NCBI RefSeq assembly: GCF_900112415.1
Contig: NZ_FOLV01000001.1
Location: 1-64,000, forward strand
Reading direction: 5' to 3'
Source: Bacillus sp. 491mf
GTDB lineage: Bacteria; Bacillota; Bacilli; Bacillales; Bacillaceae_G
Length of the DNA stretch: 64,000 nt
This document shows positions 17,956 through 26,605 of the stretch, in pieces. Each line of letters begins with the position of its first letter. The stretch's first letter is position 1. The notes under the pieces were generated by a model. That model ran no database searches. It was not told the origin of the DNA and saw nothing but the letters and a program-made list of their open reading frames with translations. The position numbers and the translations under genes are program-made.

Positions 17956-18805
17956 CAAGGCGTTATTACAAAAACGATTTAATCAAGCGGCTGTATCCTA
18001 TGATCAATATGCAAGTGTTCAAAAAAAGATGGCGGATCGGCTGCTTGCTCGTATGAAAGAGCACTTCGATGAAGCGGCACAAATTCATATTTTAGAACTT
18101 GGCTGTGGCACAGGTTATGTCACAGAGCAACTAGCAACATCCTTTCCGAAGGCAACGATTACCGCTGTTGATTTTGCAGAAAGTATGATTACAAAAGCAA
18201 AAACAAGGTGTAATGTAGAGGCTGTTACATTTCGATGTGAAGACATTGAACGTATTACACTTCACGAGCGATATGATGTAATAATCTCGAATGCAACATT
18301 TCAATGGTTAAATGATTTATCAGCTACATTAGTACATTTATATAAAAATTTACGTGAAGATGGTGTGCTGTTGTTTTCAACATTTGGAAATGAAACGTTT
18401 CATGAGCTTCATACATCATTTGAGCGTGCGAAAACAGCGAATGCCATAGAGAATACTACAACTGTTGGGCAAAGATTTTTAACAGGGTTACAGCTGCAAG
18501 GGTTGTGTAAAAGAATAACAGGGGATATACAGATTACTGAAACATGTTACATAGAAACATTTGCTACAGTTCGTGAATTTTTACAATCGATTCGTAAAGT
18601 TGGAGCAACGAACAGTAATGAAGAATCTTATTGTCAAAGCCCTTCTATCTTTCGTAGTATGCTTCGCATATATGAACGAGATTTTACAAAATGTGAACGA
18701 ATTGCAGCAACATATCATGCTTTATTTTCTTATATGAAAAAAGAGGGGAAGAGAAGAAATGAAACATGTCCAAACGAAAACAGATTGGAAGCAAATCGCA
18801 TTTGA
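17948..18805 (+). CDS. bioC: Malonyl-[acyl-carrier-protein] O-methyltransferase
   Basis: BioC, 285 residues, methylates malonyl-ACP with SAM so that fatty-acid enzymes can extend it to pimeloyl-ACP methyl ester. The N-terminal RFNQAAVSYDQYA is typical of BioC, and the SAM motif LELGCGTGYV is near residue 50. With bioH it shows that this organism makes pimelate by the BioC-BioH route instead of the BioI/BioW routes of B. subtilis. Its last 47 bases overlap bioB. Confidence 0.93.
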   Translation: MINKALLQKRFNQAAVSYDQYASVQKKMADRLLARMKEHFDEAAQIHILELGCGTGYVTEQLATSFPKATITAVDFAESMITKAKTRCNVEAVTFRCEDIERITLHERYDVIISNATFQWLNDLSATLVHLYKNLREDGVLLFSTFGNETFHELHTSFERAKTANAIENTTTVGQRFLTGLQLQGLCKRITGDIQITETCYIETFATVREFLQSIRKVGATNSNEESYCQSPSIFRSMLRIYERDFTKCERIAATYHALFSYMKKEGKRRNETCPNENRLEANRI

Positions 18806-19757
18806 AGTAGTAGAGGGAAGAGATGTAACGAAAGAAGAGGCACTCAGTATTTTACAAGCAAATGACGAAGAAATTTTAGAAATTATGAATGCGGCGTATG
18901 TAATTCGTCATCATTACTTTGGGAAAAAAGTAAAATTAAATATGATTATTAATACGAAGTCAGGTTTATGTCCAGAAGATTGTGGGTATTGTTCGCAATC
19001 AATCGTATCCGAAGCGCCGATTGATAAATATGCTTGGTTAACACAAGAGAAGATTGTAGAAGGTGCGCATGAAGCAATCAAGCGTAAGGCAGGCACATAT
19101 TGTATCGTTGCTTCTGGCCGTCGCCCAACGAATAAAGAAGTTGATCATGTTATTGGAGCGGTAAAAGAAATTCGCGAAACGACTGATTTGAAGATTTGTT
19201 GCTGCCTTGGATTCTTAAATGAAGATCAAGCGGAGCGCCTTGCAGAAGCTGGCGTACATCGTTACAATCATAATTTAAATACACATGTAGATAATTACGA
19301 AAGCATTTGTTCAACCCATACATTTGACGATCGTGTAGATACAGTTGAAAAGGCGAAGCATGCGGGGATATCACCGTGTTCTGGTGCAATTTTCGGAATG
19401 GGTGAAACGACGGAACAACGCGTAGAGATTGCATTCGAATTAAAGCGTCTAGATGCGGATTCTATTCCATGTAACTTCCTTGTTGCTGTGAAAGGAACGC
19501 CGTTAGAAGGGCAAAAAGAATTAACACCAACGCAGTGCTTAAAAGTATTAGCGATGATGCGTTTTGTAAATCCGTCAAAAGAAATTCGTATATCTGGCGG
19601 ACGTGAAATTAATTTGCGATCTGTTCAACCGCTTGGTTTATTTGCAGCAAACTCAATTTTCGTTGGAGATTATTTAACAACTGCTGGCCAAGAGCCAACA
19701 ACAGACTGGGGAATGATTGAAGATTTAGGGTTTGAAATTGAGGAATGTGCATTGTAG
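18759..19757 (+). CDS. bioB: Biotin synthase
   Basis: BioB, 332 residues, is a radical-SAM enzyme that inserts sulfur into dethiobiotin. The CxxxCxxC cluster motif is CPEDCGYC near residue 69, followed by the conserved YCIVASGR near 109 and ISGGRE near 276. Cys residues for the second cluster (CCC near 142, and C near 206) are present. The ATG lies in the end of bioC with GAGGGGAAG upstream. Last gene of the operon, followed by a terminator. Confidence 0.96.
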   Translation: MKHVQTKTDWKQIAFEVVEGRDVTKEEALSILQANDEEILEIMNAAYVIRHHYFGKKVKLNMIINTKSGLCPEDCGYCSQSIVSEAPIDKYAWLTQEKIVEGAHEAIKRKAGTYCIVASGRRPTNKEVDHVIGAVKEIRETTDLKICCCLGFLNEDQAERLAEAGVHRYNHNLNTHVDNYESICSTHTFDDRVDTVEKAKHAGISPCSGAIFGMGETTEQRVEIAFELKRLDADSIPCNFLVAVKGTPLEGQKELTPTQCLKVLAMMRFVNPSKEIRISGGREINLRSVQPLGLFAANSIFVGDYLTTAGQEPTTDWGMIEDLGFEIEECAL

Positions 19758-19774
19758 GCCCTATGCTAACTTGA

Positions 19775-19811
19775 GAAGAAAGCTCTCTATGAAGGAGCTT
19801 TCTTTTTTTGT
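19775..19811 (+). terminator. Biotin operon terminator
   Basis: An AGAAAGCTC/GAGCTTTCT stem (19777-19785 with 19795-19803) is followed by TTTTTTG, 20 bases after the bioB stop. Confidence 0.88.
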
Positions 19812-19947
19812 AAATAAAATGTAATAAAGCGTATATAAGTGTTGGAATCATTGGATCTGTAAAGAGATGACATAATATGTATTCGAATTTCCAATTCTGC
19901 AATTGTACATAGTAAGAGGGAGTTTAATCGTGATTTGGGGGATTCGA

Positions 19948-20175
19948 ATGCATAAACATATATTAGCGTTTATGAGTTTTCTTATTTTATGGAAAGCAGT
20001 TAGTGCCGACCCAGTAAAAGCTGTTGAAAATCCTGAACAGAAAGATTTGCAAAAGAGGGTTGAACAGCATTTTCGGCACCAAGCTGCGTACTTTGGAATT
20101 GAAACAGAAGGAAAAAATTTAAAAGCAGTGCGTCAAGAACTACAAATTGTGCAAGAAGGAAAAGCAGAAAAATAA
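19948..20175 (+). CDS. Small secreted protein related to the gene at 13506
   Basis: A 75-residue protein with a signal peptide (cleavage probably after VSA near 20). The mature part is short, charged and helical and contains FGIETEGKNLKAVRQEL, the same motif that is found twice in the protein at 13506-13853. The start is ATG 19948 with GGGGGA upstream; GTG 19930 is an alternative. It has its own terminator. Function unknown. The two relatives flank the biotin operon. Confidence 0.65.
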   Translation: MHKHILAFMSFLILWKAVSADPVKAVENPEQKDLQKRVEQHFRHQAAYFGIETEGKNLKAVRQELQIVQEGKAEK

Positions 20176-20199
20176 AAAGAGGCCGAAGCCTCTTTTTGT
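20172..20199 (+). terminator. Terminator of the small secreted gene
   Basis: AAAAAGAGGC/GCCTCTTTTT (20174-20183 with 20188-20197) with a CGAA loop overlaps the stop codon. Confidence 0.88.
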
Positions 20200-20227
20200 T
20201 CGAAATGTAATCAGTTGATCCCGCTCA

Positions 20228-20340
20228 AATGGCTGGTAAGAAGTAAGCGCAGGAAGAAAAACAAACCAGCCATAAGAGCCCGATTGGGTGGGCTAACTTC
20301 TTGTGAGAAAAAGCGTTTCACAAGAGGAAGTTTCACTCTA
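20228..20340. repeat. Diverged copy of repeat B
   Basis: It keeps the linker (AGAGCCCGATTGG) and the tail (AAGTTTCACTCTA) of the copies at 43538 and 59798, but both hairpins have other stem sequences: GGCTGGT/ACCAGCC (20231-20237 with 20262-20268) and CTTGTGA/TTCACAAG (about 20300-20325). It ends at the ribH stop codon. Confidence 0.6.
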
Positions 20341-20799
20341 TGCCCACTGGCGGGATAAGTTTGCCATTTCAATCGCTGCAATGGCTGATTCCCAGCCTTT
20401 ATTGCCAGCTTTTGTACCAGCGCGTTCAATTGCTTGTTCAATCGTTTCTGTTGTTAACACGCCAAAGATAACAGGAATTTCTGTTTGTAATGAAAGAGAA
20501 GCTACGCCTTTTGCGACTTCATTGCAAACATAATCATAATGTGTTGTTGCGCCGCGTATCACTGTTCCAAGTGTAATGACAGCATCGTATTTTCCGCTGT
20601 TTGCCATTTTCTTTGCAATTAACGGAATTTCAAATGCACCAGGTACCCAAGCGACATCAATGTTATTTTCTTCTACCCCGTGACGCTTTAAACCGTCTAA
20701 TGCACCGCCTAATAGCTTGCTTGTAATAAATTCGTTAAAACGACCAACGACAATACCTACTTTTAATCCTGTACCAACTAAATGACCTTCAAATACCAT
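20338..20799 (-). CDS. ribH: 6,7-dimethyl-8-ribityllumazine synthase
   Basis: RibH, 153 residues, condenses the ribityl-diaminouracil with dihydroxybutanone phosphate to lumazine in the penultimate riboflavin step; it usually forms 60-mers. GRFNEFI near residue 19, VPGAFEIP near 54, [14 protein letters not shown] (catalytic His) near 78 and NKGWESA near 133 are intact. The start is ATG 20799 or the adjacent ATG 20802; the long upstream extension runs through a repeat and is not coding. Last gene of ribD-E-BA-H, separated from ribBA by about 250 bases holding a repeat A copy. Confidence 0.95.
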   Translation of the reverse strand: MVFEGHLVGTGLKVGIVVGRFNEFITSKLLGGALDGLKRHGVEENNIDVAWVPGAFEIPLIAKKMANSGKYDAVITLGTVIRGATTHYDYVCNEVAKGVASLSLQTEIPVIFGVLTTETIEQAIERAGTKAGNKGWESAIAAIEMANLSRQWA

Positions 20800-20834
20800 C
20801 ATGTATCTCTCCCTTAATCTATTTAAATTTATAT

Positions 20835-21030
20835 TAATTTTTCCAACATAGAAGTTGCTGCTATGCAAAGCAAAATATGATTTGCCCTCGCCTACCCAAA
20901 AAGAAAGGGCTTTTAATGACTGCTCCTTTTGTTTCAAACCTAGCATGTGGCAGGAAAAGGCCCCGACCGCTCCTATACGTGGCCAGACGCTCTCGCCCTC
21001 CCCTAAAAAAAGGGTTTGTATGTCATTTTT
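20835..21030. repeat. Repeat A copy between ribBA and ribH
   Basis: The core at 20945-21000 reads TGTGGCAGGAAAAGG, CGACCGCTCCTATA and GTGGCCAGACGCTCTCGCCC. It is flanked by related AT-rich DNA and lies inside the riboflavin operon, so the operon transcript must carry it. Confidence 0.75.
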
Positions 21031-21048
21031 TTAATTTGCAGCTATATA

Positions 21049-22242
21049 TTATAGATTTAATAAATGACCTAATTTTGTTGATTTCGTTTGTAAATATGCT
21101 TTATTTTCTTCTTTTGCTGGAATTTGGAGCGGCACGCGTTCTACAACTTCTAAATCATAACCTTGTAAGCCTGCAATTTTACGTGGGTTATTTGTTAATA
21201 GGCGAAGCTGTTGTAACCCTAAATCTTTTAAAATTTGTGCGCCAATACCATAATCACGAAGATCAGCTGCAAAGCCGAGTTTTTCATTTGCTTCTACAGT
21301 ATCGTAGCCCTCTTCTTGCAGTTTATATGCTCGTAATTTATTAAGCAGTCCAATGCCTCGTCCTTCTTGACGCATATACAGAAGAACTCCTGTTCCTTCT
21401 CGTTCAATTTGAGCGAGCGCTGCATGAAGCTGCGGACCACAGTCGCAGCGGCAAGATCCAAACGCATCACCAGTTAAGCACTCAGAATGGACGCGTACAA
21501 GCACTGGTTCCTCTGTAGAAATATCACCTTTTATAAGAGCGATATGTTCTTGATGATCTAGAGAATTGGAGTAGCCGATGGCCCGAAATGTACCAAAGTC
21601 AGTTGGTAATGTAATTTCGACTTCGCGCTGCACTAATGTTTCATGATGGCGGCGATATGCAATTAAGTCTTCAATTGTAATCATTTTTAAATGAAATTGC
21701 TTTGCAATTTCTAATAAGTCAGGCACTCGTGCCATCGTTCCATCTTCATTTATAATTTCACAAATAACACCTGCTGGCTCGGCGCCGCATAATTTTGCTA
21801 AATCTACAGCAGCTTCTGTATGCCCAGCGCGGCGAAGAACGCCACCTGCTTTTGCGATTAAAGGGAATATATGTCCAGGGCGTTTAAAATCACTTGCTGC
21901 AGCTTCAAGATTTAATAGTTCACGTACAGTTGTCGCACGTTCATGCGCACTAATACCAGTTGTCGTCGAAATGTGATCGACGCTAACTGTAAAAGCCGTA
22001 CCGTGTGAATCTGTATTTTGTGAAACCATAGGTCCTAACTCTAAACGATTGGCATATTCTTCTGTGATCGGAACGCATACAAGGCCGCGCCCATGCGTAA
22101 TCATGAAGTTGATTGTTTCAGGGGTAATATACTCGGCTAAAGAAATAAAATCCCCTTCATTTTCTCTATTTTCATCATCGCATACGATAATAACTTTTCC
22201 TTGTTTTAAATCTTCTAGCGCTTCTTCAATTCGATGAAACAT
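21049..22242 (-). CDS. ribBA: Bifunctional 3,4-dihydroxy-2-butanone-4-phosphate synthase/GTP cyclohydrolase II
   Basis: RibBA, 397 residues, supplies both precursors of riboflavin. The N-terminal half is DHBP synthase: [12 protein letters not shown] near 20, HGRGL near 51 and the conserved [11 protein letters not shown] near 160. The C-terminal half is GTP cyclohydrolase II, with zinc ligands in [16 protein letters not shown] near 250 and RQEGRGIGL near 290. ATG 22242 has AAAGGAGG upstream. It is the third gene of the operon. Confidence 0.96.
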   Translation of the reverse strand: MFHRIEEALEDLKQGKVIIVCDDENRENEGDFISLAEYITPETINFMITHGRGLVCVPITEEYANRLELGPMVSQNTDSHGTAFTVSVDHISTTTGISAHERATTVRELLNLEAAASDFKRPGHIFPLIAKAGGVLRRAGHTEAAVDLAKLCGAEPAGVICEIINEDGTMARVPDLLEIAKQFHLKMITIEDLIAYRRHHETLVQREVEITLPTDFGTFRAIGYSNSLDHQEHIALIKGDISTEEPVLVRVHSECLTGDAFGSCRCDCGPQLHAALAQIEREGTGVLLYMRQEGRGIGLLNKLRAYKLQEEGYDTVEANEKLGFAADLRDYGIGAQILKDLGLQQLRLLTNNPRKIAGLQGYDLEVVERVPLQIPAKEENKAYLQTKSTKLGHLLNL

Positions 22243-22255
22243 TTCATTTCCTCCT

Positions 22256-22900
22256 TTATAGGAATCCATTATCTTGTAAAAAGCTTTCTGTAATTGAGCT
22301 CTTTTTAGATGTTGGCTTTGTAATAAAACGCTCAATGTATTTTCCAATCATATCGCACTCAATGTTCACGATATCGCCAGCAGCTTTTATTCCGATTACT
22401 GACTGACTTAATGTGTGTGGAATGAGAGAGATCGTGATGGAAGATTCCTCAACTCCAAAGATTGTGAGACTTGTACCATCAATGGCAACAGCCCCTTTTT
22501 GTAAACAATAGCGAAGCAATTCATTTGGTAATTGAATTTTGTAATATACAGCGTTATAGCTTCTTTTTTTATCAATAATTGTTCCAATGCCGTCAATGTG
22601 TCCTGTCACAAAATGCCCACCAAAGCGGCCGTTTGCACTCATAGCGCGCTCTAAATTTACTGTTGAACCGCGAGTAAGTGACTGCAAAGACGTTGCGCGC
22701 ATCGTCTCAGGCATGACATCAACGGTAAAAGAATGGGTTGTATAAGAAGTGACGGTTAAACATATTCCGTTAACAGCAATGCTGTCACCTAAGTTTACGT
22801 CTTCCAAAATGGTCTTTGCCGAAATTGTCAGTTTCATAGCTTCGCCAGTTTGCTGCATATTAGCGATTGTTCCAAGTTCTTCAACAATTCCTGTAAACAT
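22256..22900 (-). CDS. ribE: Riboflavin synthase alpha chain
   Basis: RibE, 214 residues, dismutates two lumazines to riboflavin. It has two lumazine-binding repeats: [10 protein letters not shown] at the N-terminus and the start of the second repeat near HFVTGHIDG at about 97. The ATG at 22900 has GAGGTG upstream and overlaps the end of ribD by 20 bases. Confidence 0.95.
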   Translation of the reverse strand: MFTGIVEELGTIANMQQTGEAMKLTISAKTILEDVNLGDSIAVNGICLTVTSYTTHSFTVDVMPETMRATSLQSLTRGSTVNLERAMSANGRFGGHFVTGHIDGIGTIIDKKRSYNAVYYKIQLPNELLRYCLQKGAVAIDGTSLTIFGVEESSITISLIPHTLSQSVIGIKAAGDIVNIECDMIGKYIERFITKPTSKKSSITESFLQDNGFL

Positions 22901-23993
22901 AAGGCACCTCTTTTCTTGGGGTGGCAACTATTTTAATATCATCACCAATTTGTTTCATCGATTGAATGTGCAGCGCGAGTGCATCTTCAAGTTGTGTAAA
23001 ACCATTTCCGCCAAAACATGTTGGGGCCTCTTTACCACCAATTAGCTTTGGACTAATATAAGTAATCAGTTCTTGAAAACATTTTGCTTCTAAGAAACTT
23101 GCATGAACTGTTTGTCCGCCTTCGACAAAGAGAGAAAGAATATTTTTTTCTCCGAGAAGATCGAGCAGTTCGTTTATTTCAATACGATTCGTTTTCATTT
23201 GCAATACAGATACCATATCTGATTGAAATGTTGCGATTCTCTCTTTTGAAACGCCATTTCCAACGATAAACCATGTTGGGGCCTCGCCATCTGTAATTAC
23301 ATGAGATGAAAGCGGTGTTCGTAAATGTGTATCAAGTACGATGCGAATCGGATTTTTTCCGCCATTTACAATTCGCGTTGTTAAATGCGGATTATCAGTA
23401 ATAATTGTATTTACACCAACGAGAATGGCATCGTGTGTATGACGATAACGGTGTACATCAGCGCGTGCTTCTTCACCGGTAATCCATTTACTTTCTCCTG
23501 TCCGAGTAGCAATTTTTCCATCTAAACTCATTGCTGTTTTTAGTGTGACAAATGGACGCCTTGTTTTCATGTAGTGGAAAAAGTAACGATTTAATTCTTT
23601 TGCTTCTTTTTCCAGAACACCAATTGTTACGTCAATCCCAGCTTCTTGTAATCGCTTGACACCTTGACCTGAAACGAGCGGGTTGCTATCTAGTGCTGCA
23701 ACAACGACTCGGTTAACGTTCTTTGCGATGAGTAAATCACAACAAGGAGGCGTTTTTCCGTGGTGACTGCACGGTTCTAGTGTTACATATACTGCTGCAC
23801 CGTGCGCATTTTCACCAGCCATGCGGAGGGCGTGAACTTCAGCATGTTCAGTTCCCGCTCGTAAATGGGACCCTACTCCAACGATATTCCCATCTTTTAC
23901 AACAACAGCACCGACCATAGGATTAGGACTTGTTTGCCCAGCTGTATGTTTTGCTAATTGCAAAGCAAGTGCCATATATTCTTGATCTGTCAT
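22881..23993 (-). CDS. ribD: Bifunctional diaminohydroxyphosphoribosylaminopyrimidine deaminase/reductase
   Basis: RibD, 370 residues, deaminates and then reduces the pyrimidine made from GTP. The zinc deaminase motif HAEVHAL near 49 and PCSHHGKTPPC near 74 form the first domain; the second is the NADPH-dependent reductase with KTAMSLDGKIAT near 152 and the Gly-rich FVEGGQT near 288. ATG 23993 follows AGGAGAGGTGAG. First gene of the operon, directly behind the FMN-riboswitch terminator. Confidence 0.96.
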   Translation of the reverse strand: MTDQEYMALALQLAKHTAGQTSPNPMVGAVVVKDGNIVGVGSHLRAGTEHAEVHALRMAGENAHGAAVYVTLEPCSHHGKTPPCCDLLIAKNVNRVVVAALDSNPLVSGQGVKRLQEAGIDVTIGVLEKEAKELNRYFFHYMKTRRPFVTLKTAMSLDGKIATRTGESKWITGEEARADVHRYRHTHDAILVGVNTIITDNPHLTTRIVNGGKNPIRIVLDTHLRTPLSSHVITDGEAPTWFIVGNGVSKERIATFQSDMVSVLQMKTNRIEINELLDLLGEKNILSLFVEGGQTVHASFLEAKCFQELITYISPKLIGGKEAPTCFGGNGFTQLEDALALHIQSMKQIGDDIKIVATPRKEVPYVYRNC

Positions 23994-24008
23994 AAACTCA
24001 CCTCTCCT

Positions 24009-24050
24009 AAAAAAAATCAAAAAACCCCAAGGATAGAATCCTTGGGGTGA
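24009..24050 (-). terminator. Riboswitch-controlled terminator before ribD
   Basis: On the minus strand an ACCCCAAGGAT/ATCCTTGGGGT stem (24038-24048 with 24024-24034, loop TCT) is followed by TTTTTTGATTTTTTT and then the ribD ribosome site. It is the likely expression platform of the FMN riboswitch, about 250 bases from the aptamer. Confidence 0.85.
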
Positions 24051-24295
24051 GAGAGACGATGTTTCTAGAAATATAAGAAGGATACGAGAGTATACGAAAG
24101 AAACCTAGCGTTAATCGATATGTTTGCATAGAAAAGAATCCCAGCAAATATCTATTTTTTTACATGCTAGTGTTATTGTATGATTTCAGCAAAGAAAACA
24201 ATGGTATACGAAAGAAAACATATGTATGTTTAAAAATAAACAGTACAAATGTGCATGCTGAAATAAACTTATCCTATTATACGTACTAGAAAACA
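24051..24295 (-). promoter_or_regulatory. Long spacer of the rib leader with possible antiterminator strand
   Basis: This stretch joins the FMN aptamer to the terminator. The minus-strand RNA has TATCCTTCT here (plus 24076-24084 AGAAGGATA), exactly complementary to the 3' strand of aptamer stem P1 (plus 24296-24304), so the two could pair when FMN is absent. A 14-base direct repeat GTATACGAAAGAAA occurs at 24090 and 24202. Confidence 0.45.
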
Positions 24296-24436
24296 TATCC
24301 TTCTCCCATCCAGACTATACTGTCGGCTCTAGAGTCTCACTAGATCCACCGTTTTCAACTTGAAAACGGGTCACGGACTTAGAAGTGTGCACTTCATCAC
24401 CGCCGGTTGGGAATTTCACCCGACCCCGAAGGATGC
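24296..24436 (-). ncRNA. FMN riboswitch (RFN element)
   Basis: The minus-strand RNA shows the RFN signature: 5' strand ATCCTTCGGGG, then GGTGAAATTCCC, CCGGCGGTGATG, a variable stem with GTCCGTGACCCG and a closing GGATGGGAGAAGGAT. The P1 helix pairs about 24428-24434 with 24297-24303. It binds FMN and should terminate transcription ahead of ribD when flavin is plentiful. Upstream on the same strand TATAAT (24448-24453) is the -10 of the rib promoter, with no good -35. Confidence 0.95.
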
Positions 24437-24602
24437 TGTTTGCTCACATTATAGCACAAAAAAGACAAAAGGCTATAAAAATATTTGAATGTGAAGAATT
24501 GTATGAAAATAAAAAGGACTTAAATCGTGCATTAGCAAAGAGAATAAATTTGTTATACTAGTGTAGAAAAATTTTATATAGTGTTTAAAACGAGGTGGAA
24601 GT

Positions 24603-25007
24603 ATGAAATATATTGCAGTAGGAATAGGCGGCGTTATCGGAGCCTTAGCTCGCTATGGAGTAGGACAGCTTTTTGAAACAACATCTTTTACTAGTTTTCC
24701 ATTAGCAACATGGTTAGCTAATATGAGTGGCAGTTTTTTGTTAGCATTTTTAACGATGTCTATCTTTCGGATGAAACAGGTTTCACCGCTTATGATAAGT
24801 GCTATTGGTACAGGGATAATTGGTTCATATACAACGTTTTCAACTTTTAGTGTAGACACGCTAAAGTTATTGCAGCATGAATCGTTCACAATGGCTTTTT
24901 TATATGTGAGCACAAGTATGATAGGAGGATTGCTTTTCTCTTTTGGCGGATTTTATGTTGGGAATAAGCTATATGAACGTAGTAGGAGGAAAGAAGGAAA
25001 CATATGA
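24603..25007 (+). CDS. crcB: Fluoride exporter subunit CrcB/Fluc (first)
   Basis: A 134-residue membrane protein of the CrcB/Fluc family, with four membrane helices. The conserved GGVIGALARYG near residue 8, the pore block WLANMSGSFLLAFL near 37 (Asn at the pore) and GSYTTFSTFS near 74 (Phe-box region) are present. Bacillus species carry two different subunits that work as a heterodimeric dual-topology channel for fluoride. It overlaps the second gene by four bases (ATGA). No fluoride riboswitch was seen upstream. Confidence 0.9.
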   Translation: MKYIAVGIGGVIGALARYGVGQLFETTSFTSFPLATWLANMSGSFLLAFLTMSIFRMKQVSPLMISAIGTGIIGSYTTFSTFSVDTLKLLQHESFTMAFLYVSTSMIGGLLFSFGGFYVGNKLYERSRRKEGNI

Positions 25008-25357
25008 ATATATTACTTGTTAGTATCGGTGGTTTTTTCGGGGCAATTGCCCGTTTTTTTATTAGTACGATAGCGAAAGAAAAATATGGGGATTCTTTTC
25101 CTTATGGAACATTTTTTGTGAATATGATGGGTTCGTTTTTACTCGGTCTGTTATACGGTGCTGGAGTAGCTAAAATGTGGGTATTATTATGTTGCACAGG
25201 ATTTATGGGAGCATTTACGACTTTTTCAACATATCAACTGGAATTGATCCAATTGATACATAAACGAGAAGGTCAAAAGGCATTATTATATTTTGTTATG
25301 AGTTATGTAATAGGTATTGGTATTGCTTTTTTAGGATTTTATGTGGGAAGTATGTAA
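25004..25357 (+). CDS. crcB: Fluoride exporter subunit CrcB/Fluc (second)
   Basis: A 117-residue partner of the gene before. GGFFGAIARFF near residue 8, FFVNMMGSFLLGLLYG near 37 and GAFTTFSTYQLE near 68 align with the first subunit. It ends with TGA/TAA upstream of a hairpin. The overlapping start suggests translation in step with its partner and assembly as a heterodimer. Confidence 0.9.
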   Translation: MNILLVSIGGFFGAIARFFISTIAKEKYGDSFPYGTFFVNMMGSFLLGLLYGAGVAKMWVLLCCTGFMGAFTTFSTYQLELIQLIHKREGQKALLYFVMSYVIGIGIAFLGFYVGSM

Positions 25358-25388
25358 AAAAACGCGCACATGTTTTTGTGCGCGTCTT
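25355..25388. terminator. Terminator between crcB and the CDGSH gene
   Basis: An ACGCGCACA/TGTGCGCGT stem (25362-25370 with 25377-25385) has an A-run upstream on the plus strand, giving a good T-run on the minus strand. It therefore mainly serves the minus-strand CDGSH gene. Confidence 0.75.
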
Positions 25389-25391
25389 GTG

Positions 25392-25595
25392 TTATTCTTT
25401 CGGTGCCCTTACAGCAGATTCAAATTGTCCTTTATGTGAACCATCGCAATACGGCATATTTTTTGATAACCCGCAGCGACATAGTGAAAATGCCGGCTTT
25501 GCTGGAAATGCATTTCCTTCCGCATCGATTAGTTCCACATCCCCTGTAATGCGAAACGAACCATTATCATTTACTTTAATTTGTACTTTCCCCAT
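25392..25595 (-). CDS. CDGSH iron-sulfur domain protein
   Basis: A 67-residue protein made of one CDGSH zinc-finger-like domain, which binds a 2Fe-2S cluster through three Cys and one His. The motif is CRCGLSKNMPYCDGSH near residues 39-54, with the conserved Lys next to it. Such single-domain bacterial proteins are of uncertain physiological role, probably electron or cluster transfer. It has a GAGGTGTAAC ribosome site. Convergent with crcB. Confidence 0.9.
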   Translation of the reverse strand: MGKVQIKVNDNGSFRITGDVELIDAEGNAFPAKPAFSLCRCGLSKNMPYCDGSHKGQFESAVRAPKE

Positions 25596-25738
25596 TGTTA
25601 CACCTCCTCACCAAACGCATATGCTTATCATATACTTACTAGAATGACTTGACAATGTTTAGAAACAATGCTTTTTGTGAGAAAATAGAAATGATATAAT
25701 AAGTTATATACTGAAAACATATTAAGGTGAACATAAAC

Positions 25739-25981
25739 ATGAAAAAACAATTACGTACATTACAAAATATCGCAACAGAGCGAACGTGGGTATCGTTTTT
25801 AAATGATAACCATCCCTACAGTTTACTTCATTGGTCAATTGCCGGTGTGCAGCAGGAAGTAAAGGATGTATGGTTATTACAAGATGAAGTAACATTTCAA
25901 ACAACAGAGTTTTCATCACTTGATGAAGCAATAAAGTGGATTTCTGAAAATATGGATCAAGTTACAGATGTATTGGCGTAA
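25739..25981 (+). CDS. Hypothetical small cytoplasmic protein
   Basis: An 80-residue acidic protein with Trp-rich, mixed alpha/beta composition and no signal, membrane segment or family I recognise. TATAAT lies upstream near 25694 and AAGGTGA is the ribosome site for ATG 25739; the in-frame GTG at 25727 lies inside that site. A perfect 18-bp hairpin follows 48 bases after the stop. Confidence 0.55.
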   Translation: MKKQLRTLQNIATERTWVSFLNDNHPYSLLHWSIAGVQQEVKDVWLLQDEVTFQTTEFSSLDEAIKWISENMDQVTDVLA

Positions 25982-26028
25982 TAGGCCATTGTGAATCTAA
26001 GAAAACTTTTGCTGTTGGTTGGGATAGG

Positions 26029-26066
26029 AAAGAGGCTCATTCATTTGGAAATGAATGAGCCTCTTT
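26029..26066 (+). terminator. 18-bp perfect hairpin without T-run
   Basis: Arms 26029-26046 and 26049-26066 are perfectly complementary around a GG centre (AAAGAGGCTCAT...). There is no T-run on either strand, so termination here is doubtful; the stem could also protect the mRNA end. Confidence 0.55.
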
Positions 26067-26143
26067 GTGGTGTAGTTTCTAATGCATAAAAACATACAAT
26101 GTGTGCAACATACAACCGATAGAAACAGCAAAGAAGGTGGAAG

Positions 26144-26605
26144 TTGTTGCGGAAACGATTGTTTATAATAAGTATTATCATTTCCTTTTGCATAGCCGGA
26201 TGCAATAAAGAAGAGCAAGCTAATCGATCAAGTGTAAAAGGTATTTTATCCGCTCATCAAATAGATCTTGTTATTAAAAATATAAGTCGTGTACCGCATT
26301 ATGATGTATGGACTGCAAAAAATGATTACACGCTTCTTGTCGTAAACTTTTCGTTAAAGAACAGTAGAAATAAAAGTATTATTGTAAAGCAGGCGCAGTT
26401 TAATGTTATTTCAGAGACCGGGAAAATATATGGAGCTGTTCAAACGAAAGGGAATACAAGCATATTGCATGATAGAAAGTTAAAATCATACGATACATTG
26501 CAATCGGGCATTATATTTGAAATACCTAAAGAAGAGAGAGCATCTGAATTATTGTTTGCTCCTTCGTTTGCTAAAGATAAACCAATTGTTATTTCGTTAA
26601 AATAA
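26144..26605 (+). CDS. Lipoprotein with DUF4352-like domain
   Basis: A 153-residue secreted lipoprotein. The signal peptide (MLRKRLFIISIIISFC) ends at lipobox IAGC, so Cys20 is lipidated. The mature domain has the alternating strands and VVNFSLKNSRNKSI pattern of DUF4352/telomeric-repeat-like immunoprotective domains, but the match is from memory only. The start is TTG 26144 (or TTG 26147) with GGTGG upstream. Convergent with yqkD. Confidence 0.6.
   Translation: MLRKRLFIISIIISFCIAGCNKEEQANRSSVKGILSAHQIDLVIKNISRVPHYDVWTAKNDYTLLVVNFSLKNSRNKSIIVKQAQFNVISETGKIYGAVQTKGNTSILHDRKLKSYDTLQSGIIFEIPKEERASELLFAPSFAKDKPIVISLK

Noticed and set aside
24540-24602. Fluoride riboswitch before the crcB pair
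   Set aside because: The region lacks the conserved fluoride aptamer stems and is too short and AT-rich.
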